From positions 1,508,501-1,572,500 of the forward strand of contig OZ037850.1 of assembly GCA_964035575.1 (NCBI GenBank): DNA of 64,000 nt. The letters run 5' to 3'. Of this stretch, positions 10,476 to 21,879 are shown piece by piece. Position numbers and translations under genes: made by a program. The notes under the pieces were generated by a model that was not told the DNA's origin, did not search any database, and saw nothing but the letters and a program-made list of their open reading frames with translations. Each line of letters opens with the position of its first letter. Within the stretch, counting starts at the first letter, position 1. This stretch comes from Rhynchopus sp. YZ270_cl-10 (taxonomy: Eukaryota > Euglenozoa > Diplonemea > Diplonemida > Diplonemidae).

Positions 10476-13400
10476 ATGGACGTGCATCCGTCCATCCCAT
10501 ATGATGCAGCCGGGACGATGACTGGGACCATGTCTTCCTCGTGTTCGTCTCTTCCGAAGGAGATGACGGAGGAAAGAGATTTGGGGCAGTTGGCGCAGTT
10601 GGACAGTGTAAAGGGGCATGTTACGATACCACTGCTGTCCCCGAGGCTGAACCATCTTGCGTCTGCAAAGGATAGACGGAAGGGGTGCGGGCGGCATCAG
10701 TGTGGGAACAGTCAGAAGCGGCAGCCAAAGCGGAATATGGTGTCAACGGACTTCCTGCTGAACACCTGGCGACACACAAATTTCTCCCCCCTCCCCGAGA
10801 CGACGTGCCTCACAGACACTGCAAGCAAGACACTGCCGTCCCGACGGCGTTCTTCCTCTTCCTCTTCCTCTTCATCGTCGTCTTCCAAGAAAATAGTCTT
10901 GCAGGAACGCCCCCAAACCCGCCAGGACGAAAAAACCGACTCCATCTTCCCAGAGTTCTGCAACAACAGCAACGACTTCCAGAAGCTCATGCAAGAAACC
11001 AAGGAGGTCCGGTCCCGCCCCTTCACCGCACTGCAGGTCCGCTCGCGAGGCGACGTGCGTGTCAAGCGAGCCCGGCGAATACATAAGATCATCGAAGGAC
11101 GTGCTGTCGTCGAACACTACATTTCCCTCAAGAGCCTTAACGAAAACTCGACCCTCGAGACGAACACACAAAACCTCTACAAGAAGTCCGGTGTGCGTGT
11201 CAAGCAGCTTGCCACACGCGCTGCTTTGGTCAACGCCTTAGCACTCAAGAACGTGAACGCAGAACCCAAAGGCCCACGCCTCGGGAAGGAACACATCTCC
11301 ATGCTCCCGCTCAACTGTTTCGACCTCTCGAACGGCGTCTTCAAGACGGATGAGATTAATAAGTTTCCTTCAACGAAGCAGCGCCCTGGCGACAGCTGGC
11401 TGCAGGACCTTACGTACAACTCCTCTGAGCACGAAATCGTGTTTCCCGACGGATACTTGAAAGAGAAGATCGCAGTTGTGCTGCAGACGCTGTGCGAGCA
11501 CCCTTCTGTGTCGCGGGTGTGCCTTGGGAAGAACAGGGTGTCGCGCACCATTGCTGCACTGTGCGAGAAGCTTGCAGCACTGAACGAGAACATCCTCGTC
11601 ATCGATGGTGGTGTCTGCAGGGATGGACAGCCGTACAAGTTCTCCCAGTCGGTGATGACATTCTTGTCGCGCAACGTGCTCATGTCGCAGTGCCGCTCTA
11701 ACAAAGATTCACACCTCCGCCAGCTCAAGGAGGAGTCCGAACGTCACAAGGCAATCCTCCGTGCCTGCAAAGACCTGCTTGAGGAGGAGTGGGTCAGCCG
11801 TACCCTCCTCGTCAAGCAGCAGGGTGCAGGCCGCAGTGCCATGCGCCAGCAGCACAACCACGAGGCACGCGACATTGCACACCAATTGGAACGTGCACAG
11901 GCACGGCGGACACTTGAGGTATGGCATTATGGCATTGCACTGCAATGTTAACGTTTTGTACCATATTTGCATTTCTCTTCTTGAACAGCTCCGCATTCAG
12001 CGTCTCGAGCAGTACGAAGCACAGGAACGACCGAACCTGGAGCAGCAGCGCAAATTTGTCCTTCTTAGCACTCTATGTGACCAGGAGCTGCACTGGCGGG
12101 AGCAGGTCGAGATAGAGGTATGCACTACACCCTCACCGCCCTCACCACAACCACAGGAGAGCACGTCCCGTACCGCAGTCCGCAAGAACGGCTACGCCTC
12201 ATGGGAGCAGCAGTTCAAGAACGAGAAGCGGCGCCACGAATGCGAAAAGCTGGAACGCAAAGAGTTCGAAGGCATCGAGGCAGCGGCACGTGTTGCTGTG
12301 AAGGAGGATGAGTACCTGGTGTACCTGGTGGTGGTGACGCAGGCGGAGGAGAGCTGGGAGGTGGTGGACCGCATCATGCAGCAGCGCGCTGCACGGGAGG
12401 AGGAGGAGAAGCGGCGCATTGCACTGAAGCTTGCGGAGGAGGACAGAGAGAACCAGTGGAAGCGCGAGAAGCAGCAGAAGGAGGACGAACGTCTCAACGC
12501 CGAACGCCATCTGAAGCGCGAAGCGCAGGCAAAGGAGGAGAAGAAGCTACGTGCCGTGGGCAAGAAGGCAGAGGAAGTGTCGCGTGCTCTGCTGCGCGAG
12601 CTCTTCGAGATCGACCTCAAGCTGTCGACACACGCCTGCCAGCTCAGCACCGCTATGGAGGTGCGCAACACGCTGCTCAGCATCCACCCGAGCTGCAAGC
12701 TCACCTTCACAGAGGACTACATGGTGCCGTTCTTCGAAGGTGTCAGCGAGAAGGTCAACATCTCACCCACCGAGACCACCATGGACATCTACCTTCCCGA
12801 CGACTGGACCGCCAAGATGGAGGCCTCTGAGCGCACCATCTACAAGTACGCGCGCCAGGAAAGCATTGCGCGTGTGGAGCACCGCTCTGCATGCAGGCGT
12901 CTCCAAGAAAACTACAACGTCAACATCACGGCAGCAGGCCTCGCCGCCTCAGACCTGGAGCGGCCCAACGAGCACCGCACGGCAGACTACATTTCCAACC
13001 TGGTCGACTTCCCACCCGTGCGCTCTGTGCTTGAGGAGAAGACACGCGTCTGGGGTGGCAGTGTTGCCTGCTCCGTTGAGTCCTCCGGCACCGGCCCCAG
13101 CCTCGCCTGCGACGTGCTCTTCATAGAGGACACAAAGTTCGACTGTGCCGACGGACAAAAGAACTGCCCCTCCAACCAAGTGGAGGTCGCCCTCAAGGAC
13201 CGTGGCTCGGTCAACCCCGAGGAGATTTGCAACCTGCTGAACAGCATTCAATATGTGTGCCCGACGGAGTCGAGCCCCTTTGTTCGCAATGTGCGTTACG
13301 TTGTGAGGGTCGAGGTCAACACCATCACCAACACATATGGATGGGCTGTGCGTGAGGCCTCAGAGGGCGTCGAGAATGTGTCGGTGCCTGCGAGCCCCAC

Positions 13401-16400
13401 CCTGGGCATGGCGCTGTGTGTGCCTCTCTCGGCAGAGGACGATGCGCTCACAGAAGACTACGACGACGACTTCGCCACAGAGGCAGGCGATTCGCCCACT
13501 GCCGCTTCCCCAGCGTCCCCCAGCATCATGAGCGACCCTGCCTTCGAACTACACACAAGCCACTCCTCCAACAACGTGCACAATAAGAAGGACGACAAAG
13601 CGAAGTACACCGCAGAGCTCGAGCGCGTGAAGGACCTGTTCTCGTACCCACGCGACAGCAACAGGGTGCCTTCTACGGAGCGTCCCTTTGTGCGCAATAG
13701 AACCGTGCTGCAGGACACTTGCAGCACTTTTATTGGGTTTCAGAGACCGTATCTCAGGTTTTCTCTGGATTCGCAGTGTCCCCATGTTACTCCGGTTGAG
13801 CCGAAGGAGCGCGGCACCGACCCGCAGCTGTCCAGCATCCTGCAGGAGCTGAAGAAGCACAACCTCGTTGGGAAGTCGGAGGGGCTCTCTGTCAAGCCGC
13901 CCACGATCCTGCAGTACGACTACTTCGACCTGGATCACACCCCCGTGGCGCTGACGCCCTTTGCTGTGGACGTCGAGATGCCTGCAACGTACCTCTTCGA
14001 AGGCTCGCAGAAAGACGGCACGCGCACAGCGATCCTGCAGACGGAGGGACTACCGAAGACCTTTGAGGGTGGCATCCTCTCCATATCCTTCGAGCGTGGC
14101 TACACCATCAAGGACTCTGTCCTCGTCAGCGTGGGGGGACATCTCTCGATCGACGCTGACACGCAGACGTTGTTCCTGGACGACGCAGAGTTCGGCACAG
14201 CGCTGACGCCACTGAAGCCGTGGGCCTCCAACGCAAGCATCCTGCACTACAAACCTGTTGTCCCAGATGACGGCCAGATGGGACGCAACGGGCGCAACAT
14301 CAACCCCGAGCTGCCCCCCGCTAGCGCAACCTCCCCGGTCGAGGTCTTGCGGATAAAGTTCACACGCTCGGTCTCAAAGTTCAAGCTAAAGAGCCTGCTG
14401 CAGCAGCTCTTCTATTGTAACAACAGCAAGGACCCCTTGGTGGGGAAGCGGGTCCTGCAGATTTCAGTGTCGGACTCGTCTTCGCTGAAGTGCTCTGTTA
14501 CGTTGCATGTGAACGTGAAGTGGTCGGACACACCAACGCGTTTGCAGGTGGACGACACGAAGCTGAGCTTCAAATCGCCATGCAGGTCTGACCTCTCGGA
14601 GCACCATTTGCCCTTCATTGAGAAAAGCGTTCTGCCGATCATGCTTCAGGCACGTCTCATTGACCCTGACACGGATAGGTTCTGTGGAGGCTTCTTGGTG
14701 ATGACCCTGCAGCAGGGAACGGATTCGGATGGTCTCTTCATCCAGTGCAGCCCGAGCCCTGACATTGGCATCTCCACACAGGAGACCACGACCACCCCAC
14801 CGTCCACCCCTATGACACGCACGTACACCATTCTGTTCAATGGCGACGTCTTCGCCTCAGCGTCGTTCCTGAGCGGCGAGAACGGCGAAACAGAGGAAAT
14901 CAGCGTCGACTTCGCGACAGACGGAAATGCTTCAATCACGGCAACAGAATGCCTTCTACGGTCGATCTGCTTCTTCAGCACCGAGAGCATCAACATCCCG
15001 ATGGGTTCACGAGTTGTGGACGTCTCCATCCTCATTGGGCCCACCATGCTCAAATACGATGTCGACGGGAAGCCTGTAGACTACGGCCCCTCTGTAAACC
15101 AGCCCATCTCCACGAGCATCAACATCAAGGTGTCGCCCCCACTCATCAAGATCGCCCAGAAGCACGTCAGTATGAAGTATTTGGAGGGCTCTGGTGTCAA
15201 ACGACTCGGCCCATTCGAGCTCTGCACAGACGAAGAGAACTGTGGGAAAGACTGGTCCGGGTTTATGAAAGCAGAAATTGCAGATGGCTGCGAAGACGGC
15301 GATGTGATCTGCCTTAAGGAGGAGTACGGCCTGAAGCTCGCCCTCTTGAGCGAGGCTGTCGAGATAGTGGAGGTCACGTCTGACTGCAGGAGACGGCGCA
15401 GCAGCACAGATGCGTCACACTTTACGGCGCTTGCGCAGAGTGGCAGTGACACGACGTTGGAACGGCCTTCGGTATGTCCCTCCTCTACTCATTCTTCCAA
15501 CTCCTCTCAACAGACGGACCAGTCGCCCGAAGGTTCGCCGCTAGAGGTGCCCGAAGACACAGGGAAACAGGTATGGAAGATGTGATGGATGAAAGAGAAA
15601 AAAATGTATCAAAAAAACAGAAGCTTGCGCGAAACCGGATGAAAAGTGCGTGCAAAAGTGTTGCCGCCGATGTGCGCAAGTCGCGGCAACTTCCCGTGGA
15701 GATGGTGTCCGACTTTATGGACAAACTCAAAGACAAACGCAAAGGAGTTGACAGCCGCTTCAGAAAGGGGCGCTCTACGAAGTACGACGTCTCGCTTGAC
15801 GATGTGGGCGGGCATCGCAACAGCATAGGTCACCTGCATGTGTCCCCAACAGGCGCGTTGCTTATGCAGTTCGTCAAGAAGATCAAACGTACGCAGGTGA
15901 TGACCGTACTGAAGTGTCTTTCCTACAGCCACGACAGCACCGACCCGCATGAATTGGAAAAGAAGGTATGCACACCACCACCTCCACAACCAACATCACC
16001 ACACCACACCACCACAGATCCGCGTCACCATCTCAAGCTTCAACACCACAGCATCGCACTGTCTCATCGACATGACAATCCAACCTGTTGACGATGTGAC
16101 AGAGATCATACTGAAGCAAGAACGTGTGGTGTACCGACAGGGGACGTCAGGGTGCTCCGAGCTGCATGCCTTCAGGATAAGTCAGTTGGGGCAGGCGAGG
16201 TTGGACGACCCGGACACGGCTTGCTTTGATGGGGGTGAGTTGACGTGTGCGATCACTGCTGGCGGTGTGAAGGGCGATGTGTTCTCGATCCTGACCACCG
16301 AGCAGCAGGAGAAGCAGTACGAGATGTGCGACAGAATCGAAGTCACCGACGAAGTTACGTCGCACATTCTTGACACGAGACCTATCATTGAGGCGGAAGT

Positions 16401-17235
16401 CATTGTTCCGGAGGAGGGCGCCGAGCAGAAGACTGGCGCACTGCCCGACAAGCGCCTCTTCCACAACGGGACGCAGGTCGCAACACTTATGTACTGCAGG
16501 TCGAAGTCGTACTCCAGCGCAGGCATCTTCGACCTGAAGGTGTCCTTCACAAAGCCAGTGGTCGTCCCAGAAGGGGAGGAGCCTGTGATGCTTGCACCTC
16601 TGTGGCTCGCGTCGTACATCATCAACATTCTGACCTTCGCGAATATGGACAACGAAAAGCCGCGTGACGGGGTGCGCTCCGTGCGCCTAGCGATATGCGA
16701 CCCGGAGAACCCTGTACCAGGGAAGGCGAGCCTGCAGGTGCAGGTCCTTAGCCCTACCATCAGCATATCCCATGCACCTGAGGTGTCGGCGAATGTGGGC
16801 ACGGATACGTGCCTAGCGCCTAAGATGATATCGCTTGTGTCGGACAAGGCCTTTGTGATGCGTGGCTTCTGTGAGGTGGTGATCCTCAACCCCGAAGAGC
16901 AGGACCTGCTCACACTGAGTCAGAAGAGCGGCCTGGTGATGAAGGACAGTGGGCTACTTGACGGGCCGAAGTTCATTGGAAAGGTGGAGACCTCACCCCA
17001 CATGATCCGTGTCGACTTCTCTGTGCAAAGCAAAGCATCGCGCGAGTCTCTCCAACGCTTTGTACGTGGCGTCAATATCACCCTCGCACCAACAGGCGGC
17101 GACAGACAAGTCCGCTTCACCCTCTGCGATAAGCAAGCCGAGCCCAACGTAATAACCCTCACCGTAAAGAAGAAGATGATGGAAGATCTCATGCCAATCA
17201 TGAAAGCAGCTGGCAAACTGAGAGGCAAAAAATAG
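10476..17235 (+). CDS. Giant coiled-coil protein with tandem beta-sandwich modules
   Basis: Exons 10476-11918, 11989-12117, 12157-15471, 15514-15570, 15621-15965 and 16018-17235 are all phase 0 and encode 2168 residues. The start was chosen because a pyrimidine-rich tract ends in AG at 10461-10462, 13 nt upstream; upstream codons in the same frame look non-coding. The N-terminal 480 residues are basic with a Ser run; a charged, Glu/Lys/Arg-rich coiled coil follows (12200-12600). The rest holds about six degenerate copies of a module resembling bacterial cadherin/Calx-beta-like repeats: a GG-x-L-type strand, then FTRSVSKFKLKSLLQQLFY or an equivalent helix, then RVLQISVSD-like strands. The clearest are at 14050-14530, 14680-15040, 16240-16760 and 16860-17200. 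No signal peptide or membrane segment is seen. A flagellar or cytoskeletal structural role is a guess. The 39-bp and 42-bp introns keep the frame if retained, so their splicing is less certain. Confidence 0.82.
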
Positions 17236-17691
17236 GGAGAATTTTGAGGGGTTTAGTTTTTTTGAATTTGCTTCTAAAAGTAGTCGTAAAAGAGAGCAAA
17301 TTTCGATCATTCACATTCGCGTCTTTTGATGTGGTGTGGCGTTGTTAAAAAACCAACATTAAGAACCAGAACGTCAATGGTTAAGTGTTTAGGGATTGCG
17401 TCGTAACGAGTAACGTTGTTTGGTGCTGTATGTCATATGTTCTGTTCTTACATTACAAAGGCGTTCCCTTCTGCGTGGCGTGTACAAACGCCACAGCAAA
17501 CCCACCCACCACTTTACCCTTGATTTCCTTGTTTACACAAGAACATGCATTGGGTCTATTACTTACAGAATTGCGCAGCCTAGCTCCCCATCCCCACACA
17601 CTTCTTTTGCATGCAAACCACACCAATTTTTGTTCACAAACCGTTCAGAGTTGTCACTGCGTTTTTTTTTTCTGCATGTGAAATAATCAAA
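17236..17691. other. Intergenic spacer
   Basis: AT-rich, with CA-rich stretches and a T-run at about 17662-17671. It probably holds the 3' UTR of the upstream gene and the leader of the next ORF. Nothing else is supported. Confidence 0.4.
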
Positions 17692-17994
17692 ATGCCAGTT
17701 CGCTGTCTGGTTGAAGACTACGTACACATGTTTGATGCAGCTTTAGCTATTGTTCGTGAGGGCGGTACTGTTGACGGGCCCACTGCACAAGCCAACAAAC
17801 AAACACAGAAGGAGACGCCCGCACCGACACCGACCACACCCATATGCACCCGCACGCACAAAATGTGTTGCTCCGTTCGCTTCGTGCTCTCTGGGCGGTG
17901 CCGCCAGCCCCCCAGACGCCGCCCACAGCGCCTGAGCAAACGTCAGCTCCAAAGGAATCGACGTCTGTCGGACAAACTGCTTGAAATGTTCTAA
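17692..17994 (+). CDS. Small orphan ORF, 100 residues
   Basis: The ATG sits in the context GAAATAATCAAAATG, and the same GAAATAATCAAAA precedes the next gene's ATG at 18052. The product starts MPVRCLVEDYVHMFDAALAI, which looks like real protein, and continues into a Thr/Pro-rich and then a very basic Arg-rich tail that looks less so. The true gene may have an intron after about residue 30 that I could not place in frame. It may instead be an upstream ORF on the DUS3 transcript. No family is recognised. Confidence 0.35.
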   Translation: MPVRCLVEDYVHMFDAALAIVREGGTVDGPTAQANKQTQKETPAPTPTTPICTRTHKMCCSVRFVLSGRCRQPPRRRPQRLSKRQLQRNRRLSDKLLEMF

Positions 17995-18051
17995 ATACGA
18001 CACCCCCCTGTCACCCCCTTCATCCATTATTATCAGAAATAATCAAAAAAA

Positions 18052-20272
18052 ATGGCCGACACTGGAACAGAGCCCGTTGCGGCTGCACCGGCAGTGCCGG
18101 AAGTGACGCCAGAAGCACCATCAGCAGCACCGGTACCAGAGACAGTAGCAGAAGCAGCAGCACCGACCAAAAAGGCAGGTGTGTGCTACATTAAGGATCC
18201 GCACAACAGAACGAACCAGGAGTGGGCGTCGCTGATCCACAACACCGGCGTGCGTGCCTTGGAGGAGCACAAGGCTGAGTTGATCCCCCTTCCTGAGTGT
18301 GCTGTCAAGCAGCTTGCAGAGCTTGCAGCAGAGAACGCCACTGAGGCACAGGCACCGGCACCGGAGGCAGAGGTGACTGTTGACGATGTGGGTGCGAAGC
18401 GTCCTGCAGGAGACGAGGCTGCAGGTGGCGACGAGCCTGCCCCAAAGCGCCAGCGTGTCCGCGGGCAGAACAAAGGCAAGGAGCGCAAGGCACACAGCTT
18501 CAACAAGATGCGTGGTGAGAAGCCTACCTGGGAGGGTGAGGTGAACTTCCTACCACACGGCTTCCCGAAGGATATGCGCAAACGCATCTCGCACATCAAG
18601 AAGCGCAAGGACTGGAAGTGTGATAAATGCAACCAGATGAACAGCGGGAAGTACCAAGCCTTTTCGTGCATGAAGTGCAACGAGATGATCAGCGAGGAGC
18701 AGGATTTGAAGACGCTGCCCAAGATGGCACGTGGCTTCACCCCACACCTGACGGAGGAGGAGAAGGCAAAGGCACCACAGCAGGAGACACCTCCCATCAT
18801 GCTCGAGCCTGCCGCTGCAGGGTGGTTCAACCCGCGTGAGAAGAAGCGTCTCGACTGGTCGAACAAGGCCTACCTCTCGCCGCTCACGACTGTTGGGAAC
18901 CTGCCCTTCCGCCGCATCTGCACGAAGCTCGGTGCCGACATCACCTGTTCAGAAATGGCGTGCGCACACAACCTGCTTCTCTTCCAAGCTTCGGAGTGGT
19001 CGCTTTTGAGAAAGCACGAATCCGAGAAGATGTTTGGCCTTCAGATTGCGGCGAGCAGTCCTACGGAGGGTGCGATGCTTGGGAAGATGCTTGCGGACTC
19101 GGGTTATGAGTACGACTTCGTTGACATCAACTGCGGGTGCCCTGTTGACTGCATAACAAACAAGGGCATGGGATCTGCCCTGCTTGAGACACGCAACAGA
19201 CACCGTCTTAAGGGGATCCTGTCCGGGCTGCACTACCAGCCCAAGCCCGTCACAATCAAGGTCCGTATCGGTGCCGACGAGCGCAACCCGACCCTGCACA
19301 CATGGCTGCCGGAGGTGCGAGAGTGGGGCGCAGAGGCGATCACTATCCACGGGCGGTCGAAGCGCCAACGCTACTCCCGCCTTGCGGACTGGGACTACAT
19401 CAGCAAGTGTGCAGAGCTGTCTCCTGTGCCTGTCATCGGCAACGGCGACCTTCTAGACTACACCGCTTGGAACGAGCATCTCAAGACCGGCGCCCAAGGT
19501 GTCATGACCGGGCGAGGTGCACTCATCAAGCCATGGCTGTTCACAGAAATAAAGGAGCAGAGACACTGGGATATTTCTGCCACAGAGCGTCTTGACCTGC
19601 TCAAAGAGTTCACGAACATGGGGCTTGCGCACTGGGGGGCAGATGTGCGGGGGCGGGCCACCACACGGAAGTTCATGTGCGAGTGGCTGAGCTTCCTCTG
19701 CCGGTACGTGCCGCCGCCGCTTCTGGAGAGAGTGCCCCAGAGACACAACGAACGTCCACAGGCGTTTGTTGGGAGGTCGGACCTTGAGACACTGATGGCG
19801 TCGGACAGATCAGAGGTATGCACGTCGCATAAAGTGTACTTTGAAGGGAGAACTACATCCACATCCACATCCACATCCACATCCACATCCACATCCACAT
19901 CCACATCCACATCCACATCCACATCCACATCCACATCCACATCCACATCCACATCCACATCCACATCCACATCCACATCCACATCCACACAACAACACCA
20001 CACAGGACTGGGTGCGCATATCGGAGATCCTCTTGGGGCCTGCTGAGCCTGGATTCAACTTCGTCCCGAAGCACAAATCCTCTGCGTACACTGTATGTAA
20101 TTTCTTATACAAGCATTTTGATATTGATAACTAAGTCCAAGGACCCGCCACACTGTCTCCTTGCCCACGAGAACATTGATCTTTCAAATCTTCTTCTATT
20201 TGTTTTCCTTTGCAGGTCACCCCTGATGGTCAGGCGCTGAAAGCGAACGAGGGTGCCGTCAACGAAGAGTAG
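18052..20272 (+). CDS. DUS3: tRNA-dihydrouridine(47) synthase, DUS3 type
   Basis: Exons 18052-19815, 20006-20092 and 20216-20272, phase 0, encode 635 residues. The enzyme reduces uridine in the tRNA variable loop using FMN and NAD(P)H. The TIM-barrel part starts near residue 262 ([19 protein letters not shown]), carries the catalytic Cys in [21 protein letters not shown] and continues with [21 protein letters not shown] and VIGNGDLLD. The N-terminal half is Ala/Pro-rich with a basic stretch ([16 protein letters not shown]). Instead of the paired CCCH fingers usual in DUS3 I see one WKCDKC...CMKC module (about residues 185-206), closer to a RanBP2-type finger. AG at 18035-18036 precedes the ATG by 15 nt. 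Intron 1 is mostly a hexanucleotide repeat. DUS3 rather than DUS1/2 rests on the N-terminal zinc module and the barrel motifs. Confidence 0.88.
19855..19986 (+). repeat. (ACATCC)22 microsatellite inside intron 1 of the DUS3-like gene
   Basis: Twenty-two perfect copies of ACATCC fill 132 of the 190 bases of the intron 19816-20005. The intron begins GTATGC and ends ACACAG. The repeat is in a multiple of three, so unspliced RNA stays open in this frame. No interruptions, so the array is probably length-variable. Confidence 0.95.
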
Positions 20273-20530
20273 CACTGTTATCGGGAACAGCGAAAGGAGT
20301 GTTACAATCTAGTCACTCGAGGTTTATTTGATCAGTGTGAGGGGGGGGGGCAAGGTACAGAAGCCATCATGGACAATGGCAAACAAAAATATGGAGATTG
20401 CACAACTGTGGCAACACAACCGAGGCAACTACACTACTCCAACAATTCATCAAATAATGCAAAAAGCGACAACAAAGTTTCGACGGAACTTAGAAAAATA
20501 CTGCTTTTTTTTGTGTTACACCATGAGTCG

Positions 20531-21368
20531 TACACGGTGAACTCCCCCCTCCATGGCTGGAGTAAACGAGAGATCCGGCGAGGGGGTGTGGGTCACACCC
20601 GCTAGCGGGTGTGGTCACACCCCCTAGCGGGTGTGAAAGCGGGTGTGCCACACCCGCTAGGGGGTGTGAAATCGGGTCTCCACCTTCTAAGGTGAGCCTC
20701 TGTACTAACTAGACTCTCGAAAATTTTTTTGGTCACACCCTAAAAGTGCCCAATTTTGCAATTCCAGCCAGAATTCAGCAGTTTTGAGCCTTTCAGGGGG
20801 TCTAAAACGCGTTTTTGAAGTTTTTATGACGATATTACCTGGGCGTTTGTGAGTAGTCACAGTGCTATCTATTTTGGGGTCGTCAGCCACACATGTGAAA
20901 AATATGATTGTGGGGACCAGTTCCCCGTCCCTCCCTATAGTTCCCCCTCATGTGAGGTGAAAGGACTTGGACCCTTGAAGCTTCCCTCAGAGACGCGCAA
21001 CAAATGGTGAATGTGCAGACAAGGTATGGTTTCATCTCCCCCACAGAAAATACAATATTCACTCAACTAAACATATACACATACATCTTACTGTAAAATC
21101 GTTTAATTTGTCACAATTTAATTAACTGATTTGAAATATCAGTCATAAATAAACTTTGTCACACCCAAATAATATGTGTCACATTAAATGATGATTTAAT
21201 TTATGTTTATGGTTATTTTGTGTCTACTTTTTAAAGTACAGCCTTGAGTGATACTTTATGTGGGTCAGTCCATAAACCACCCCCCCCAAAAGGTAACCTG
21301 GGGTCCTTATTTTGCTAGTTGAGACTCCCACTTTCACTCCACCCTCCGAGGGGGGAGTTCACCGTGTA
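20531..21368. mobile_element. 838-bp non-autonomous element with 21-bp perfect inverted ends
   Basis: The first 21 bases (beginning TACACGGTGAACTCC) are exactly the reverse complement of the last 21 (ending GAGTTCACCGTGTA), and the match continues imperfectly inward for about 25 more. Both ends carry TA, so a TA target duplication is possible. The interior is AT-rich with no coding frame and contains a nested palindromic cluster at 20598-20668. It looks like a MITE; superfamily unknown (Tc1/mariner-like if TA is the target). Confidence 0.7.
20598..20668. repeat. Cluster of CACACCCGCTAGCGGGTGTG palindromes
   Basis: The 20-bp perfect palindrome CACACCCGCTAGCGGGTGTG is followed by two close variants (CACACCCCCTAGCGGGTGTG and CACACCCGCTAGGGGGTGTG) and a half copy. 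The unit could extrude as a cruciform or bind a dimeric protein; it lies within the 838-bp element. Confidence 0.8.
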
Positions 21369-21879
21369 TCCGGATCCAGATTCTACCCATGGTTCTACCC
21401 CAAAACCCAACCAAAAGAAAAGCATTTTCAGTACGTCGTCTTTATTGTGGTTACAGTGACCCCACTACCACTACCCTACCCATGGGCGATCCCACCCCGC
21501 TAGCTCCTCTTCTGTTCCTTTTTCGCCCTTTCTTATAGTGTGACCGACATTTATTATTTTTTTCCGCTGCTTATATCTGCGCATTCAGAGATGCTGTTTG
21601 ATGCATTTTTTGTTCAACTTTTTCTTCTTCTGTGCTTGCGTCCGTAGAGGCGTTTCCACTTTTCAAAAAAAAAACTTCAATTTCTTTTTTTCCGCAAAAC
21701 AACACTATCGAAAGTCAAAACGTCATCACCCCCCCTTCCCCTTTGATAAACACTCTTCTGAGTCAAGCACATGGATGAAGCGCATTTCGACCCCATTTTG
21801 GATGTCTCTTTCGTTCATTACCTTCTCGACTTTTTTTTCCCGCCTTTAAAATGCCAACAAACCCAAAGACAGGTAAACC
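21369..21879. other. Spacer and probable leader of the RRM gene
   Basis: No coding potential. It carries T-runs and A-runs and, close to the gene, a pyrimidine-rich stretch (about 21820-21848) followed by AG at 21871-21872, a candidate trans-splice acceptor. An upstream ATG at 21851 opens an 11-codon frame that a leader spliced at 21872 would not contain. Confidence 0.4.

Noticed and set aside
19841-20134. Frame of repeated His-Pro and its opposite strand
   Set aside because: Translation of the intronic ACATCC array.
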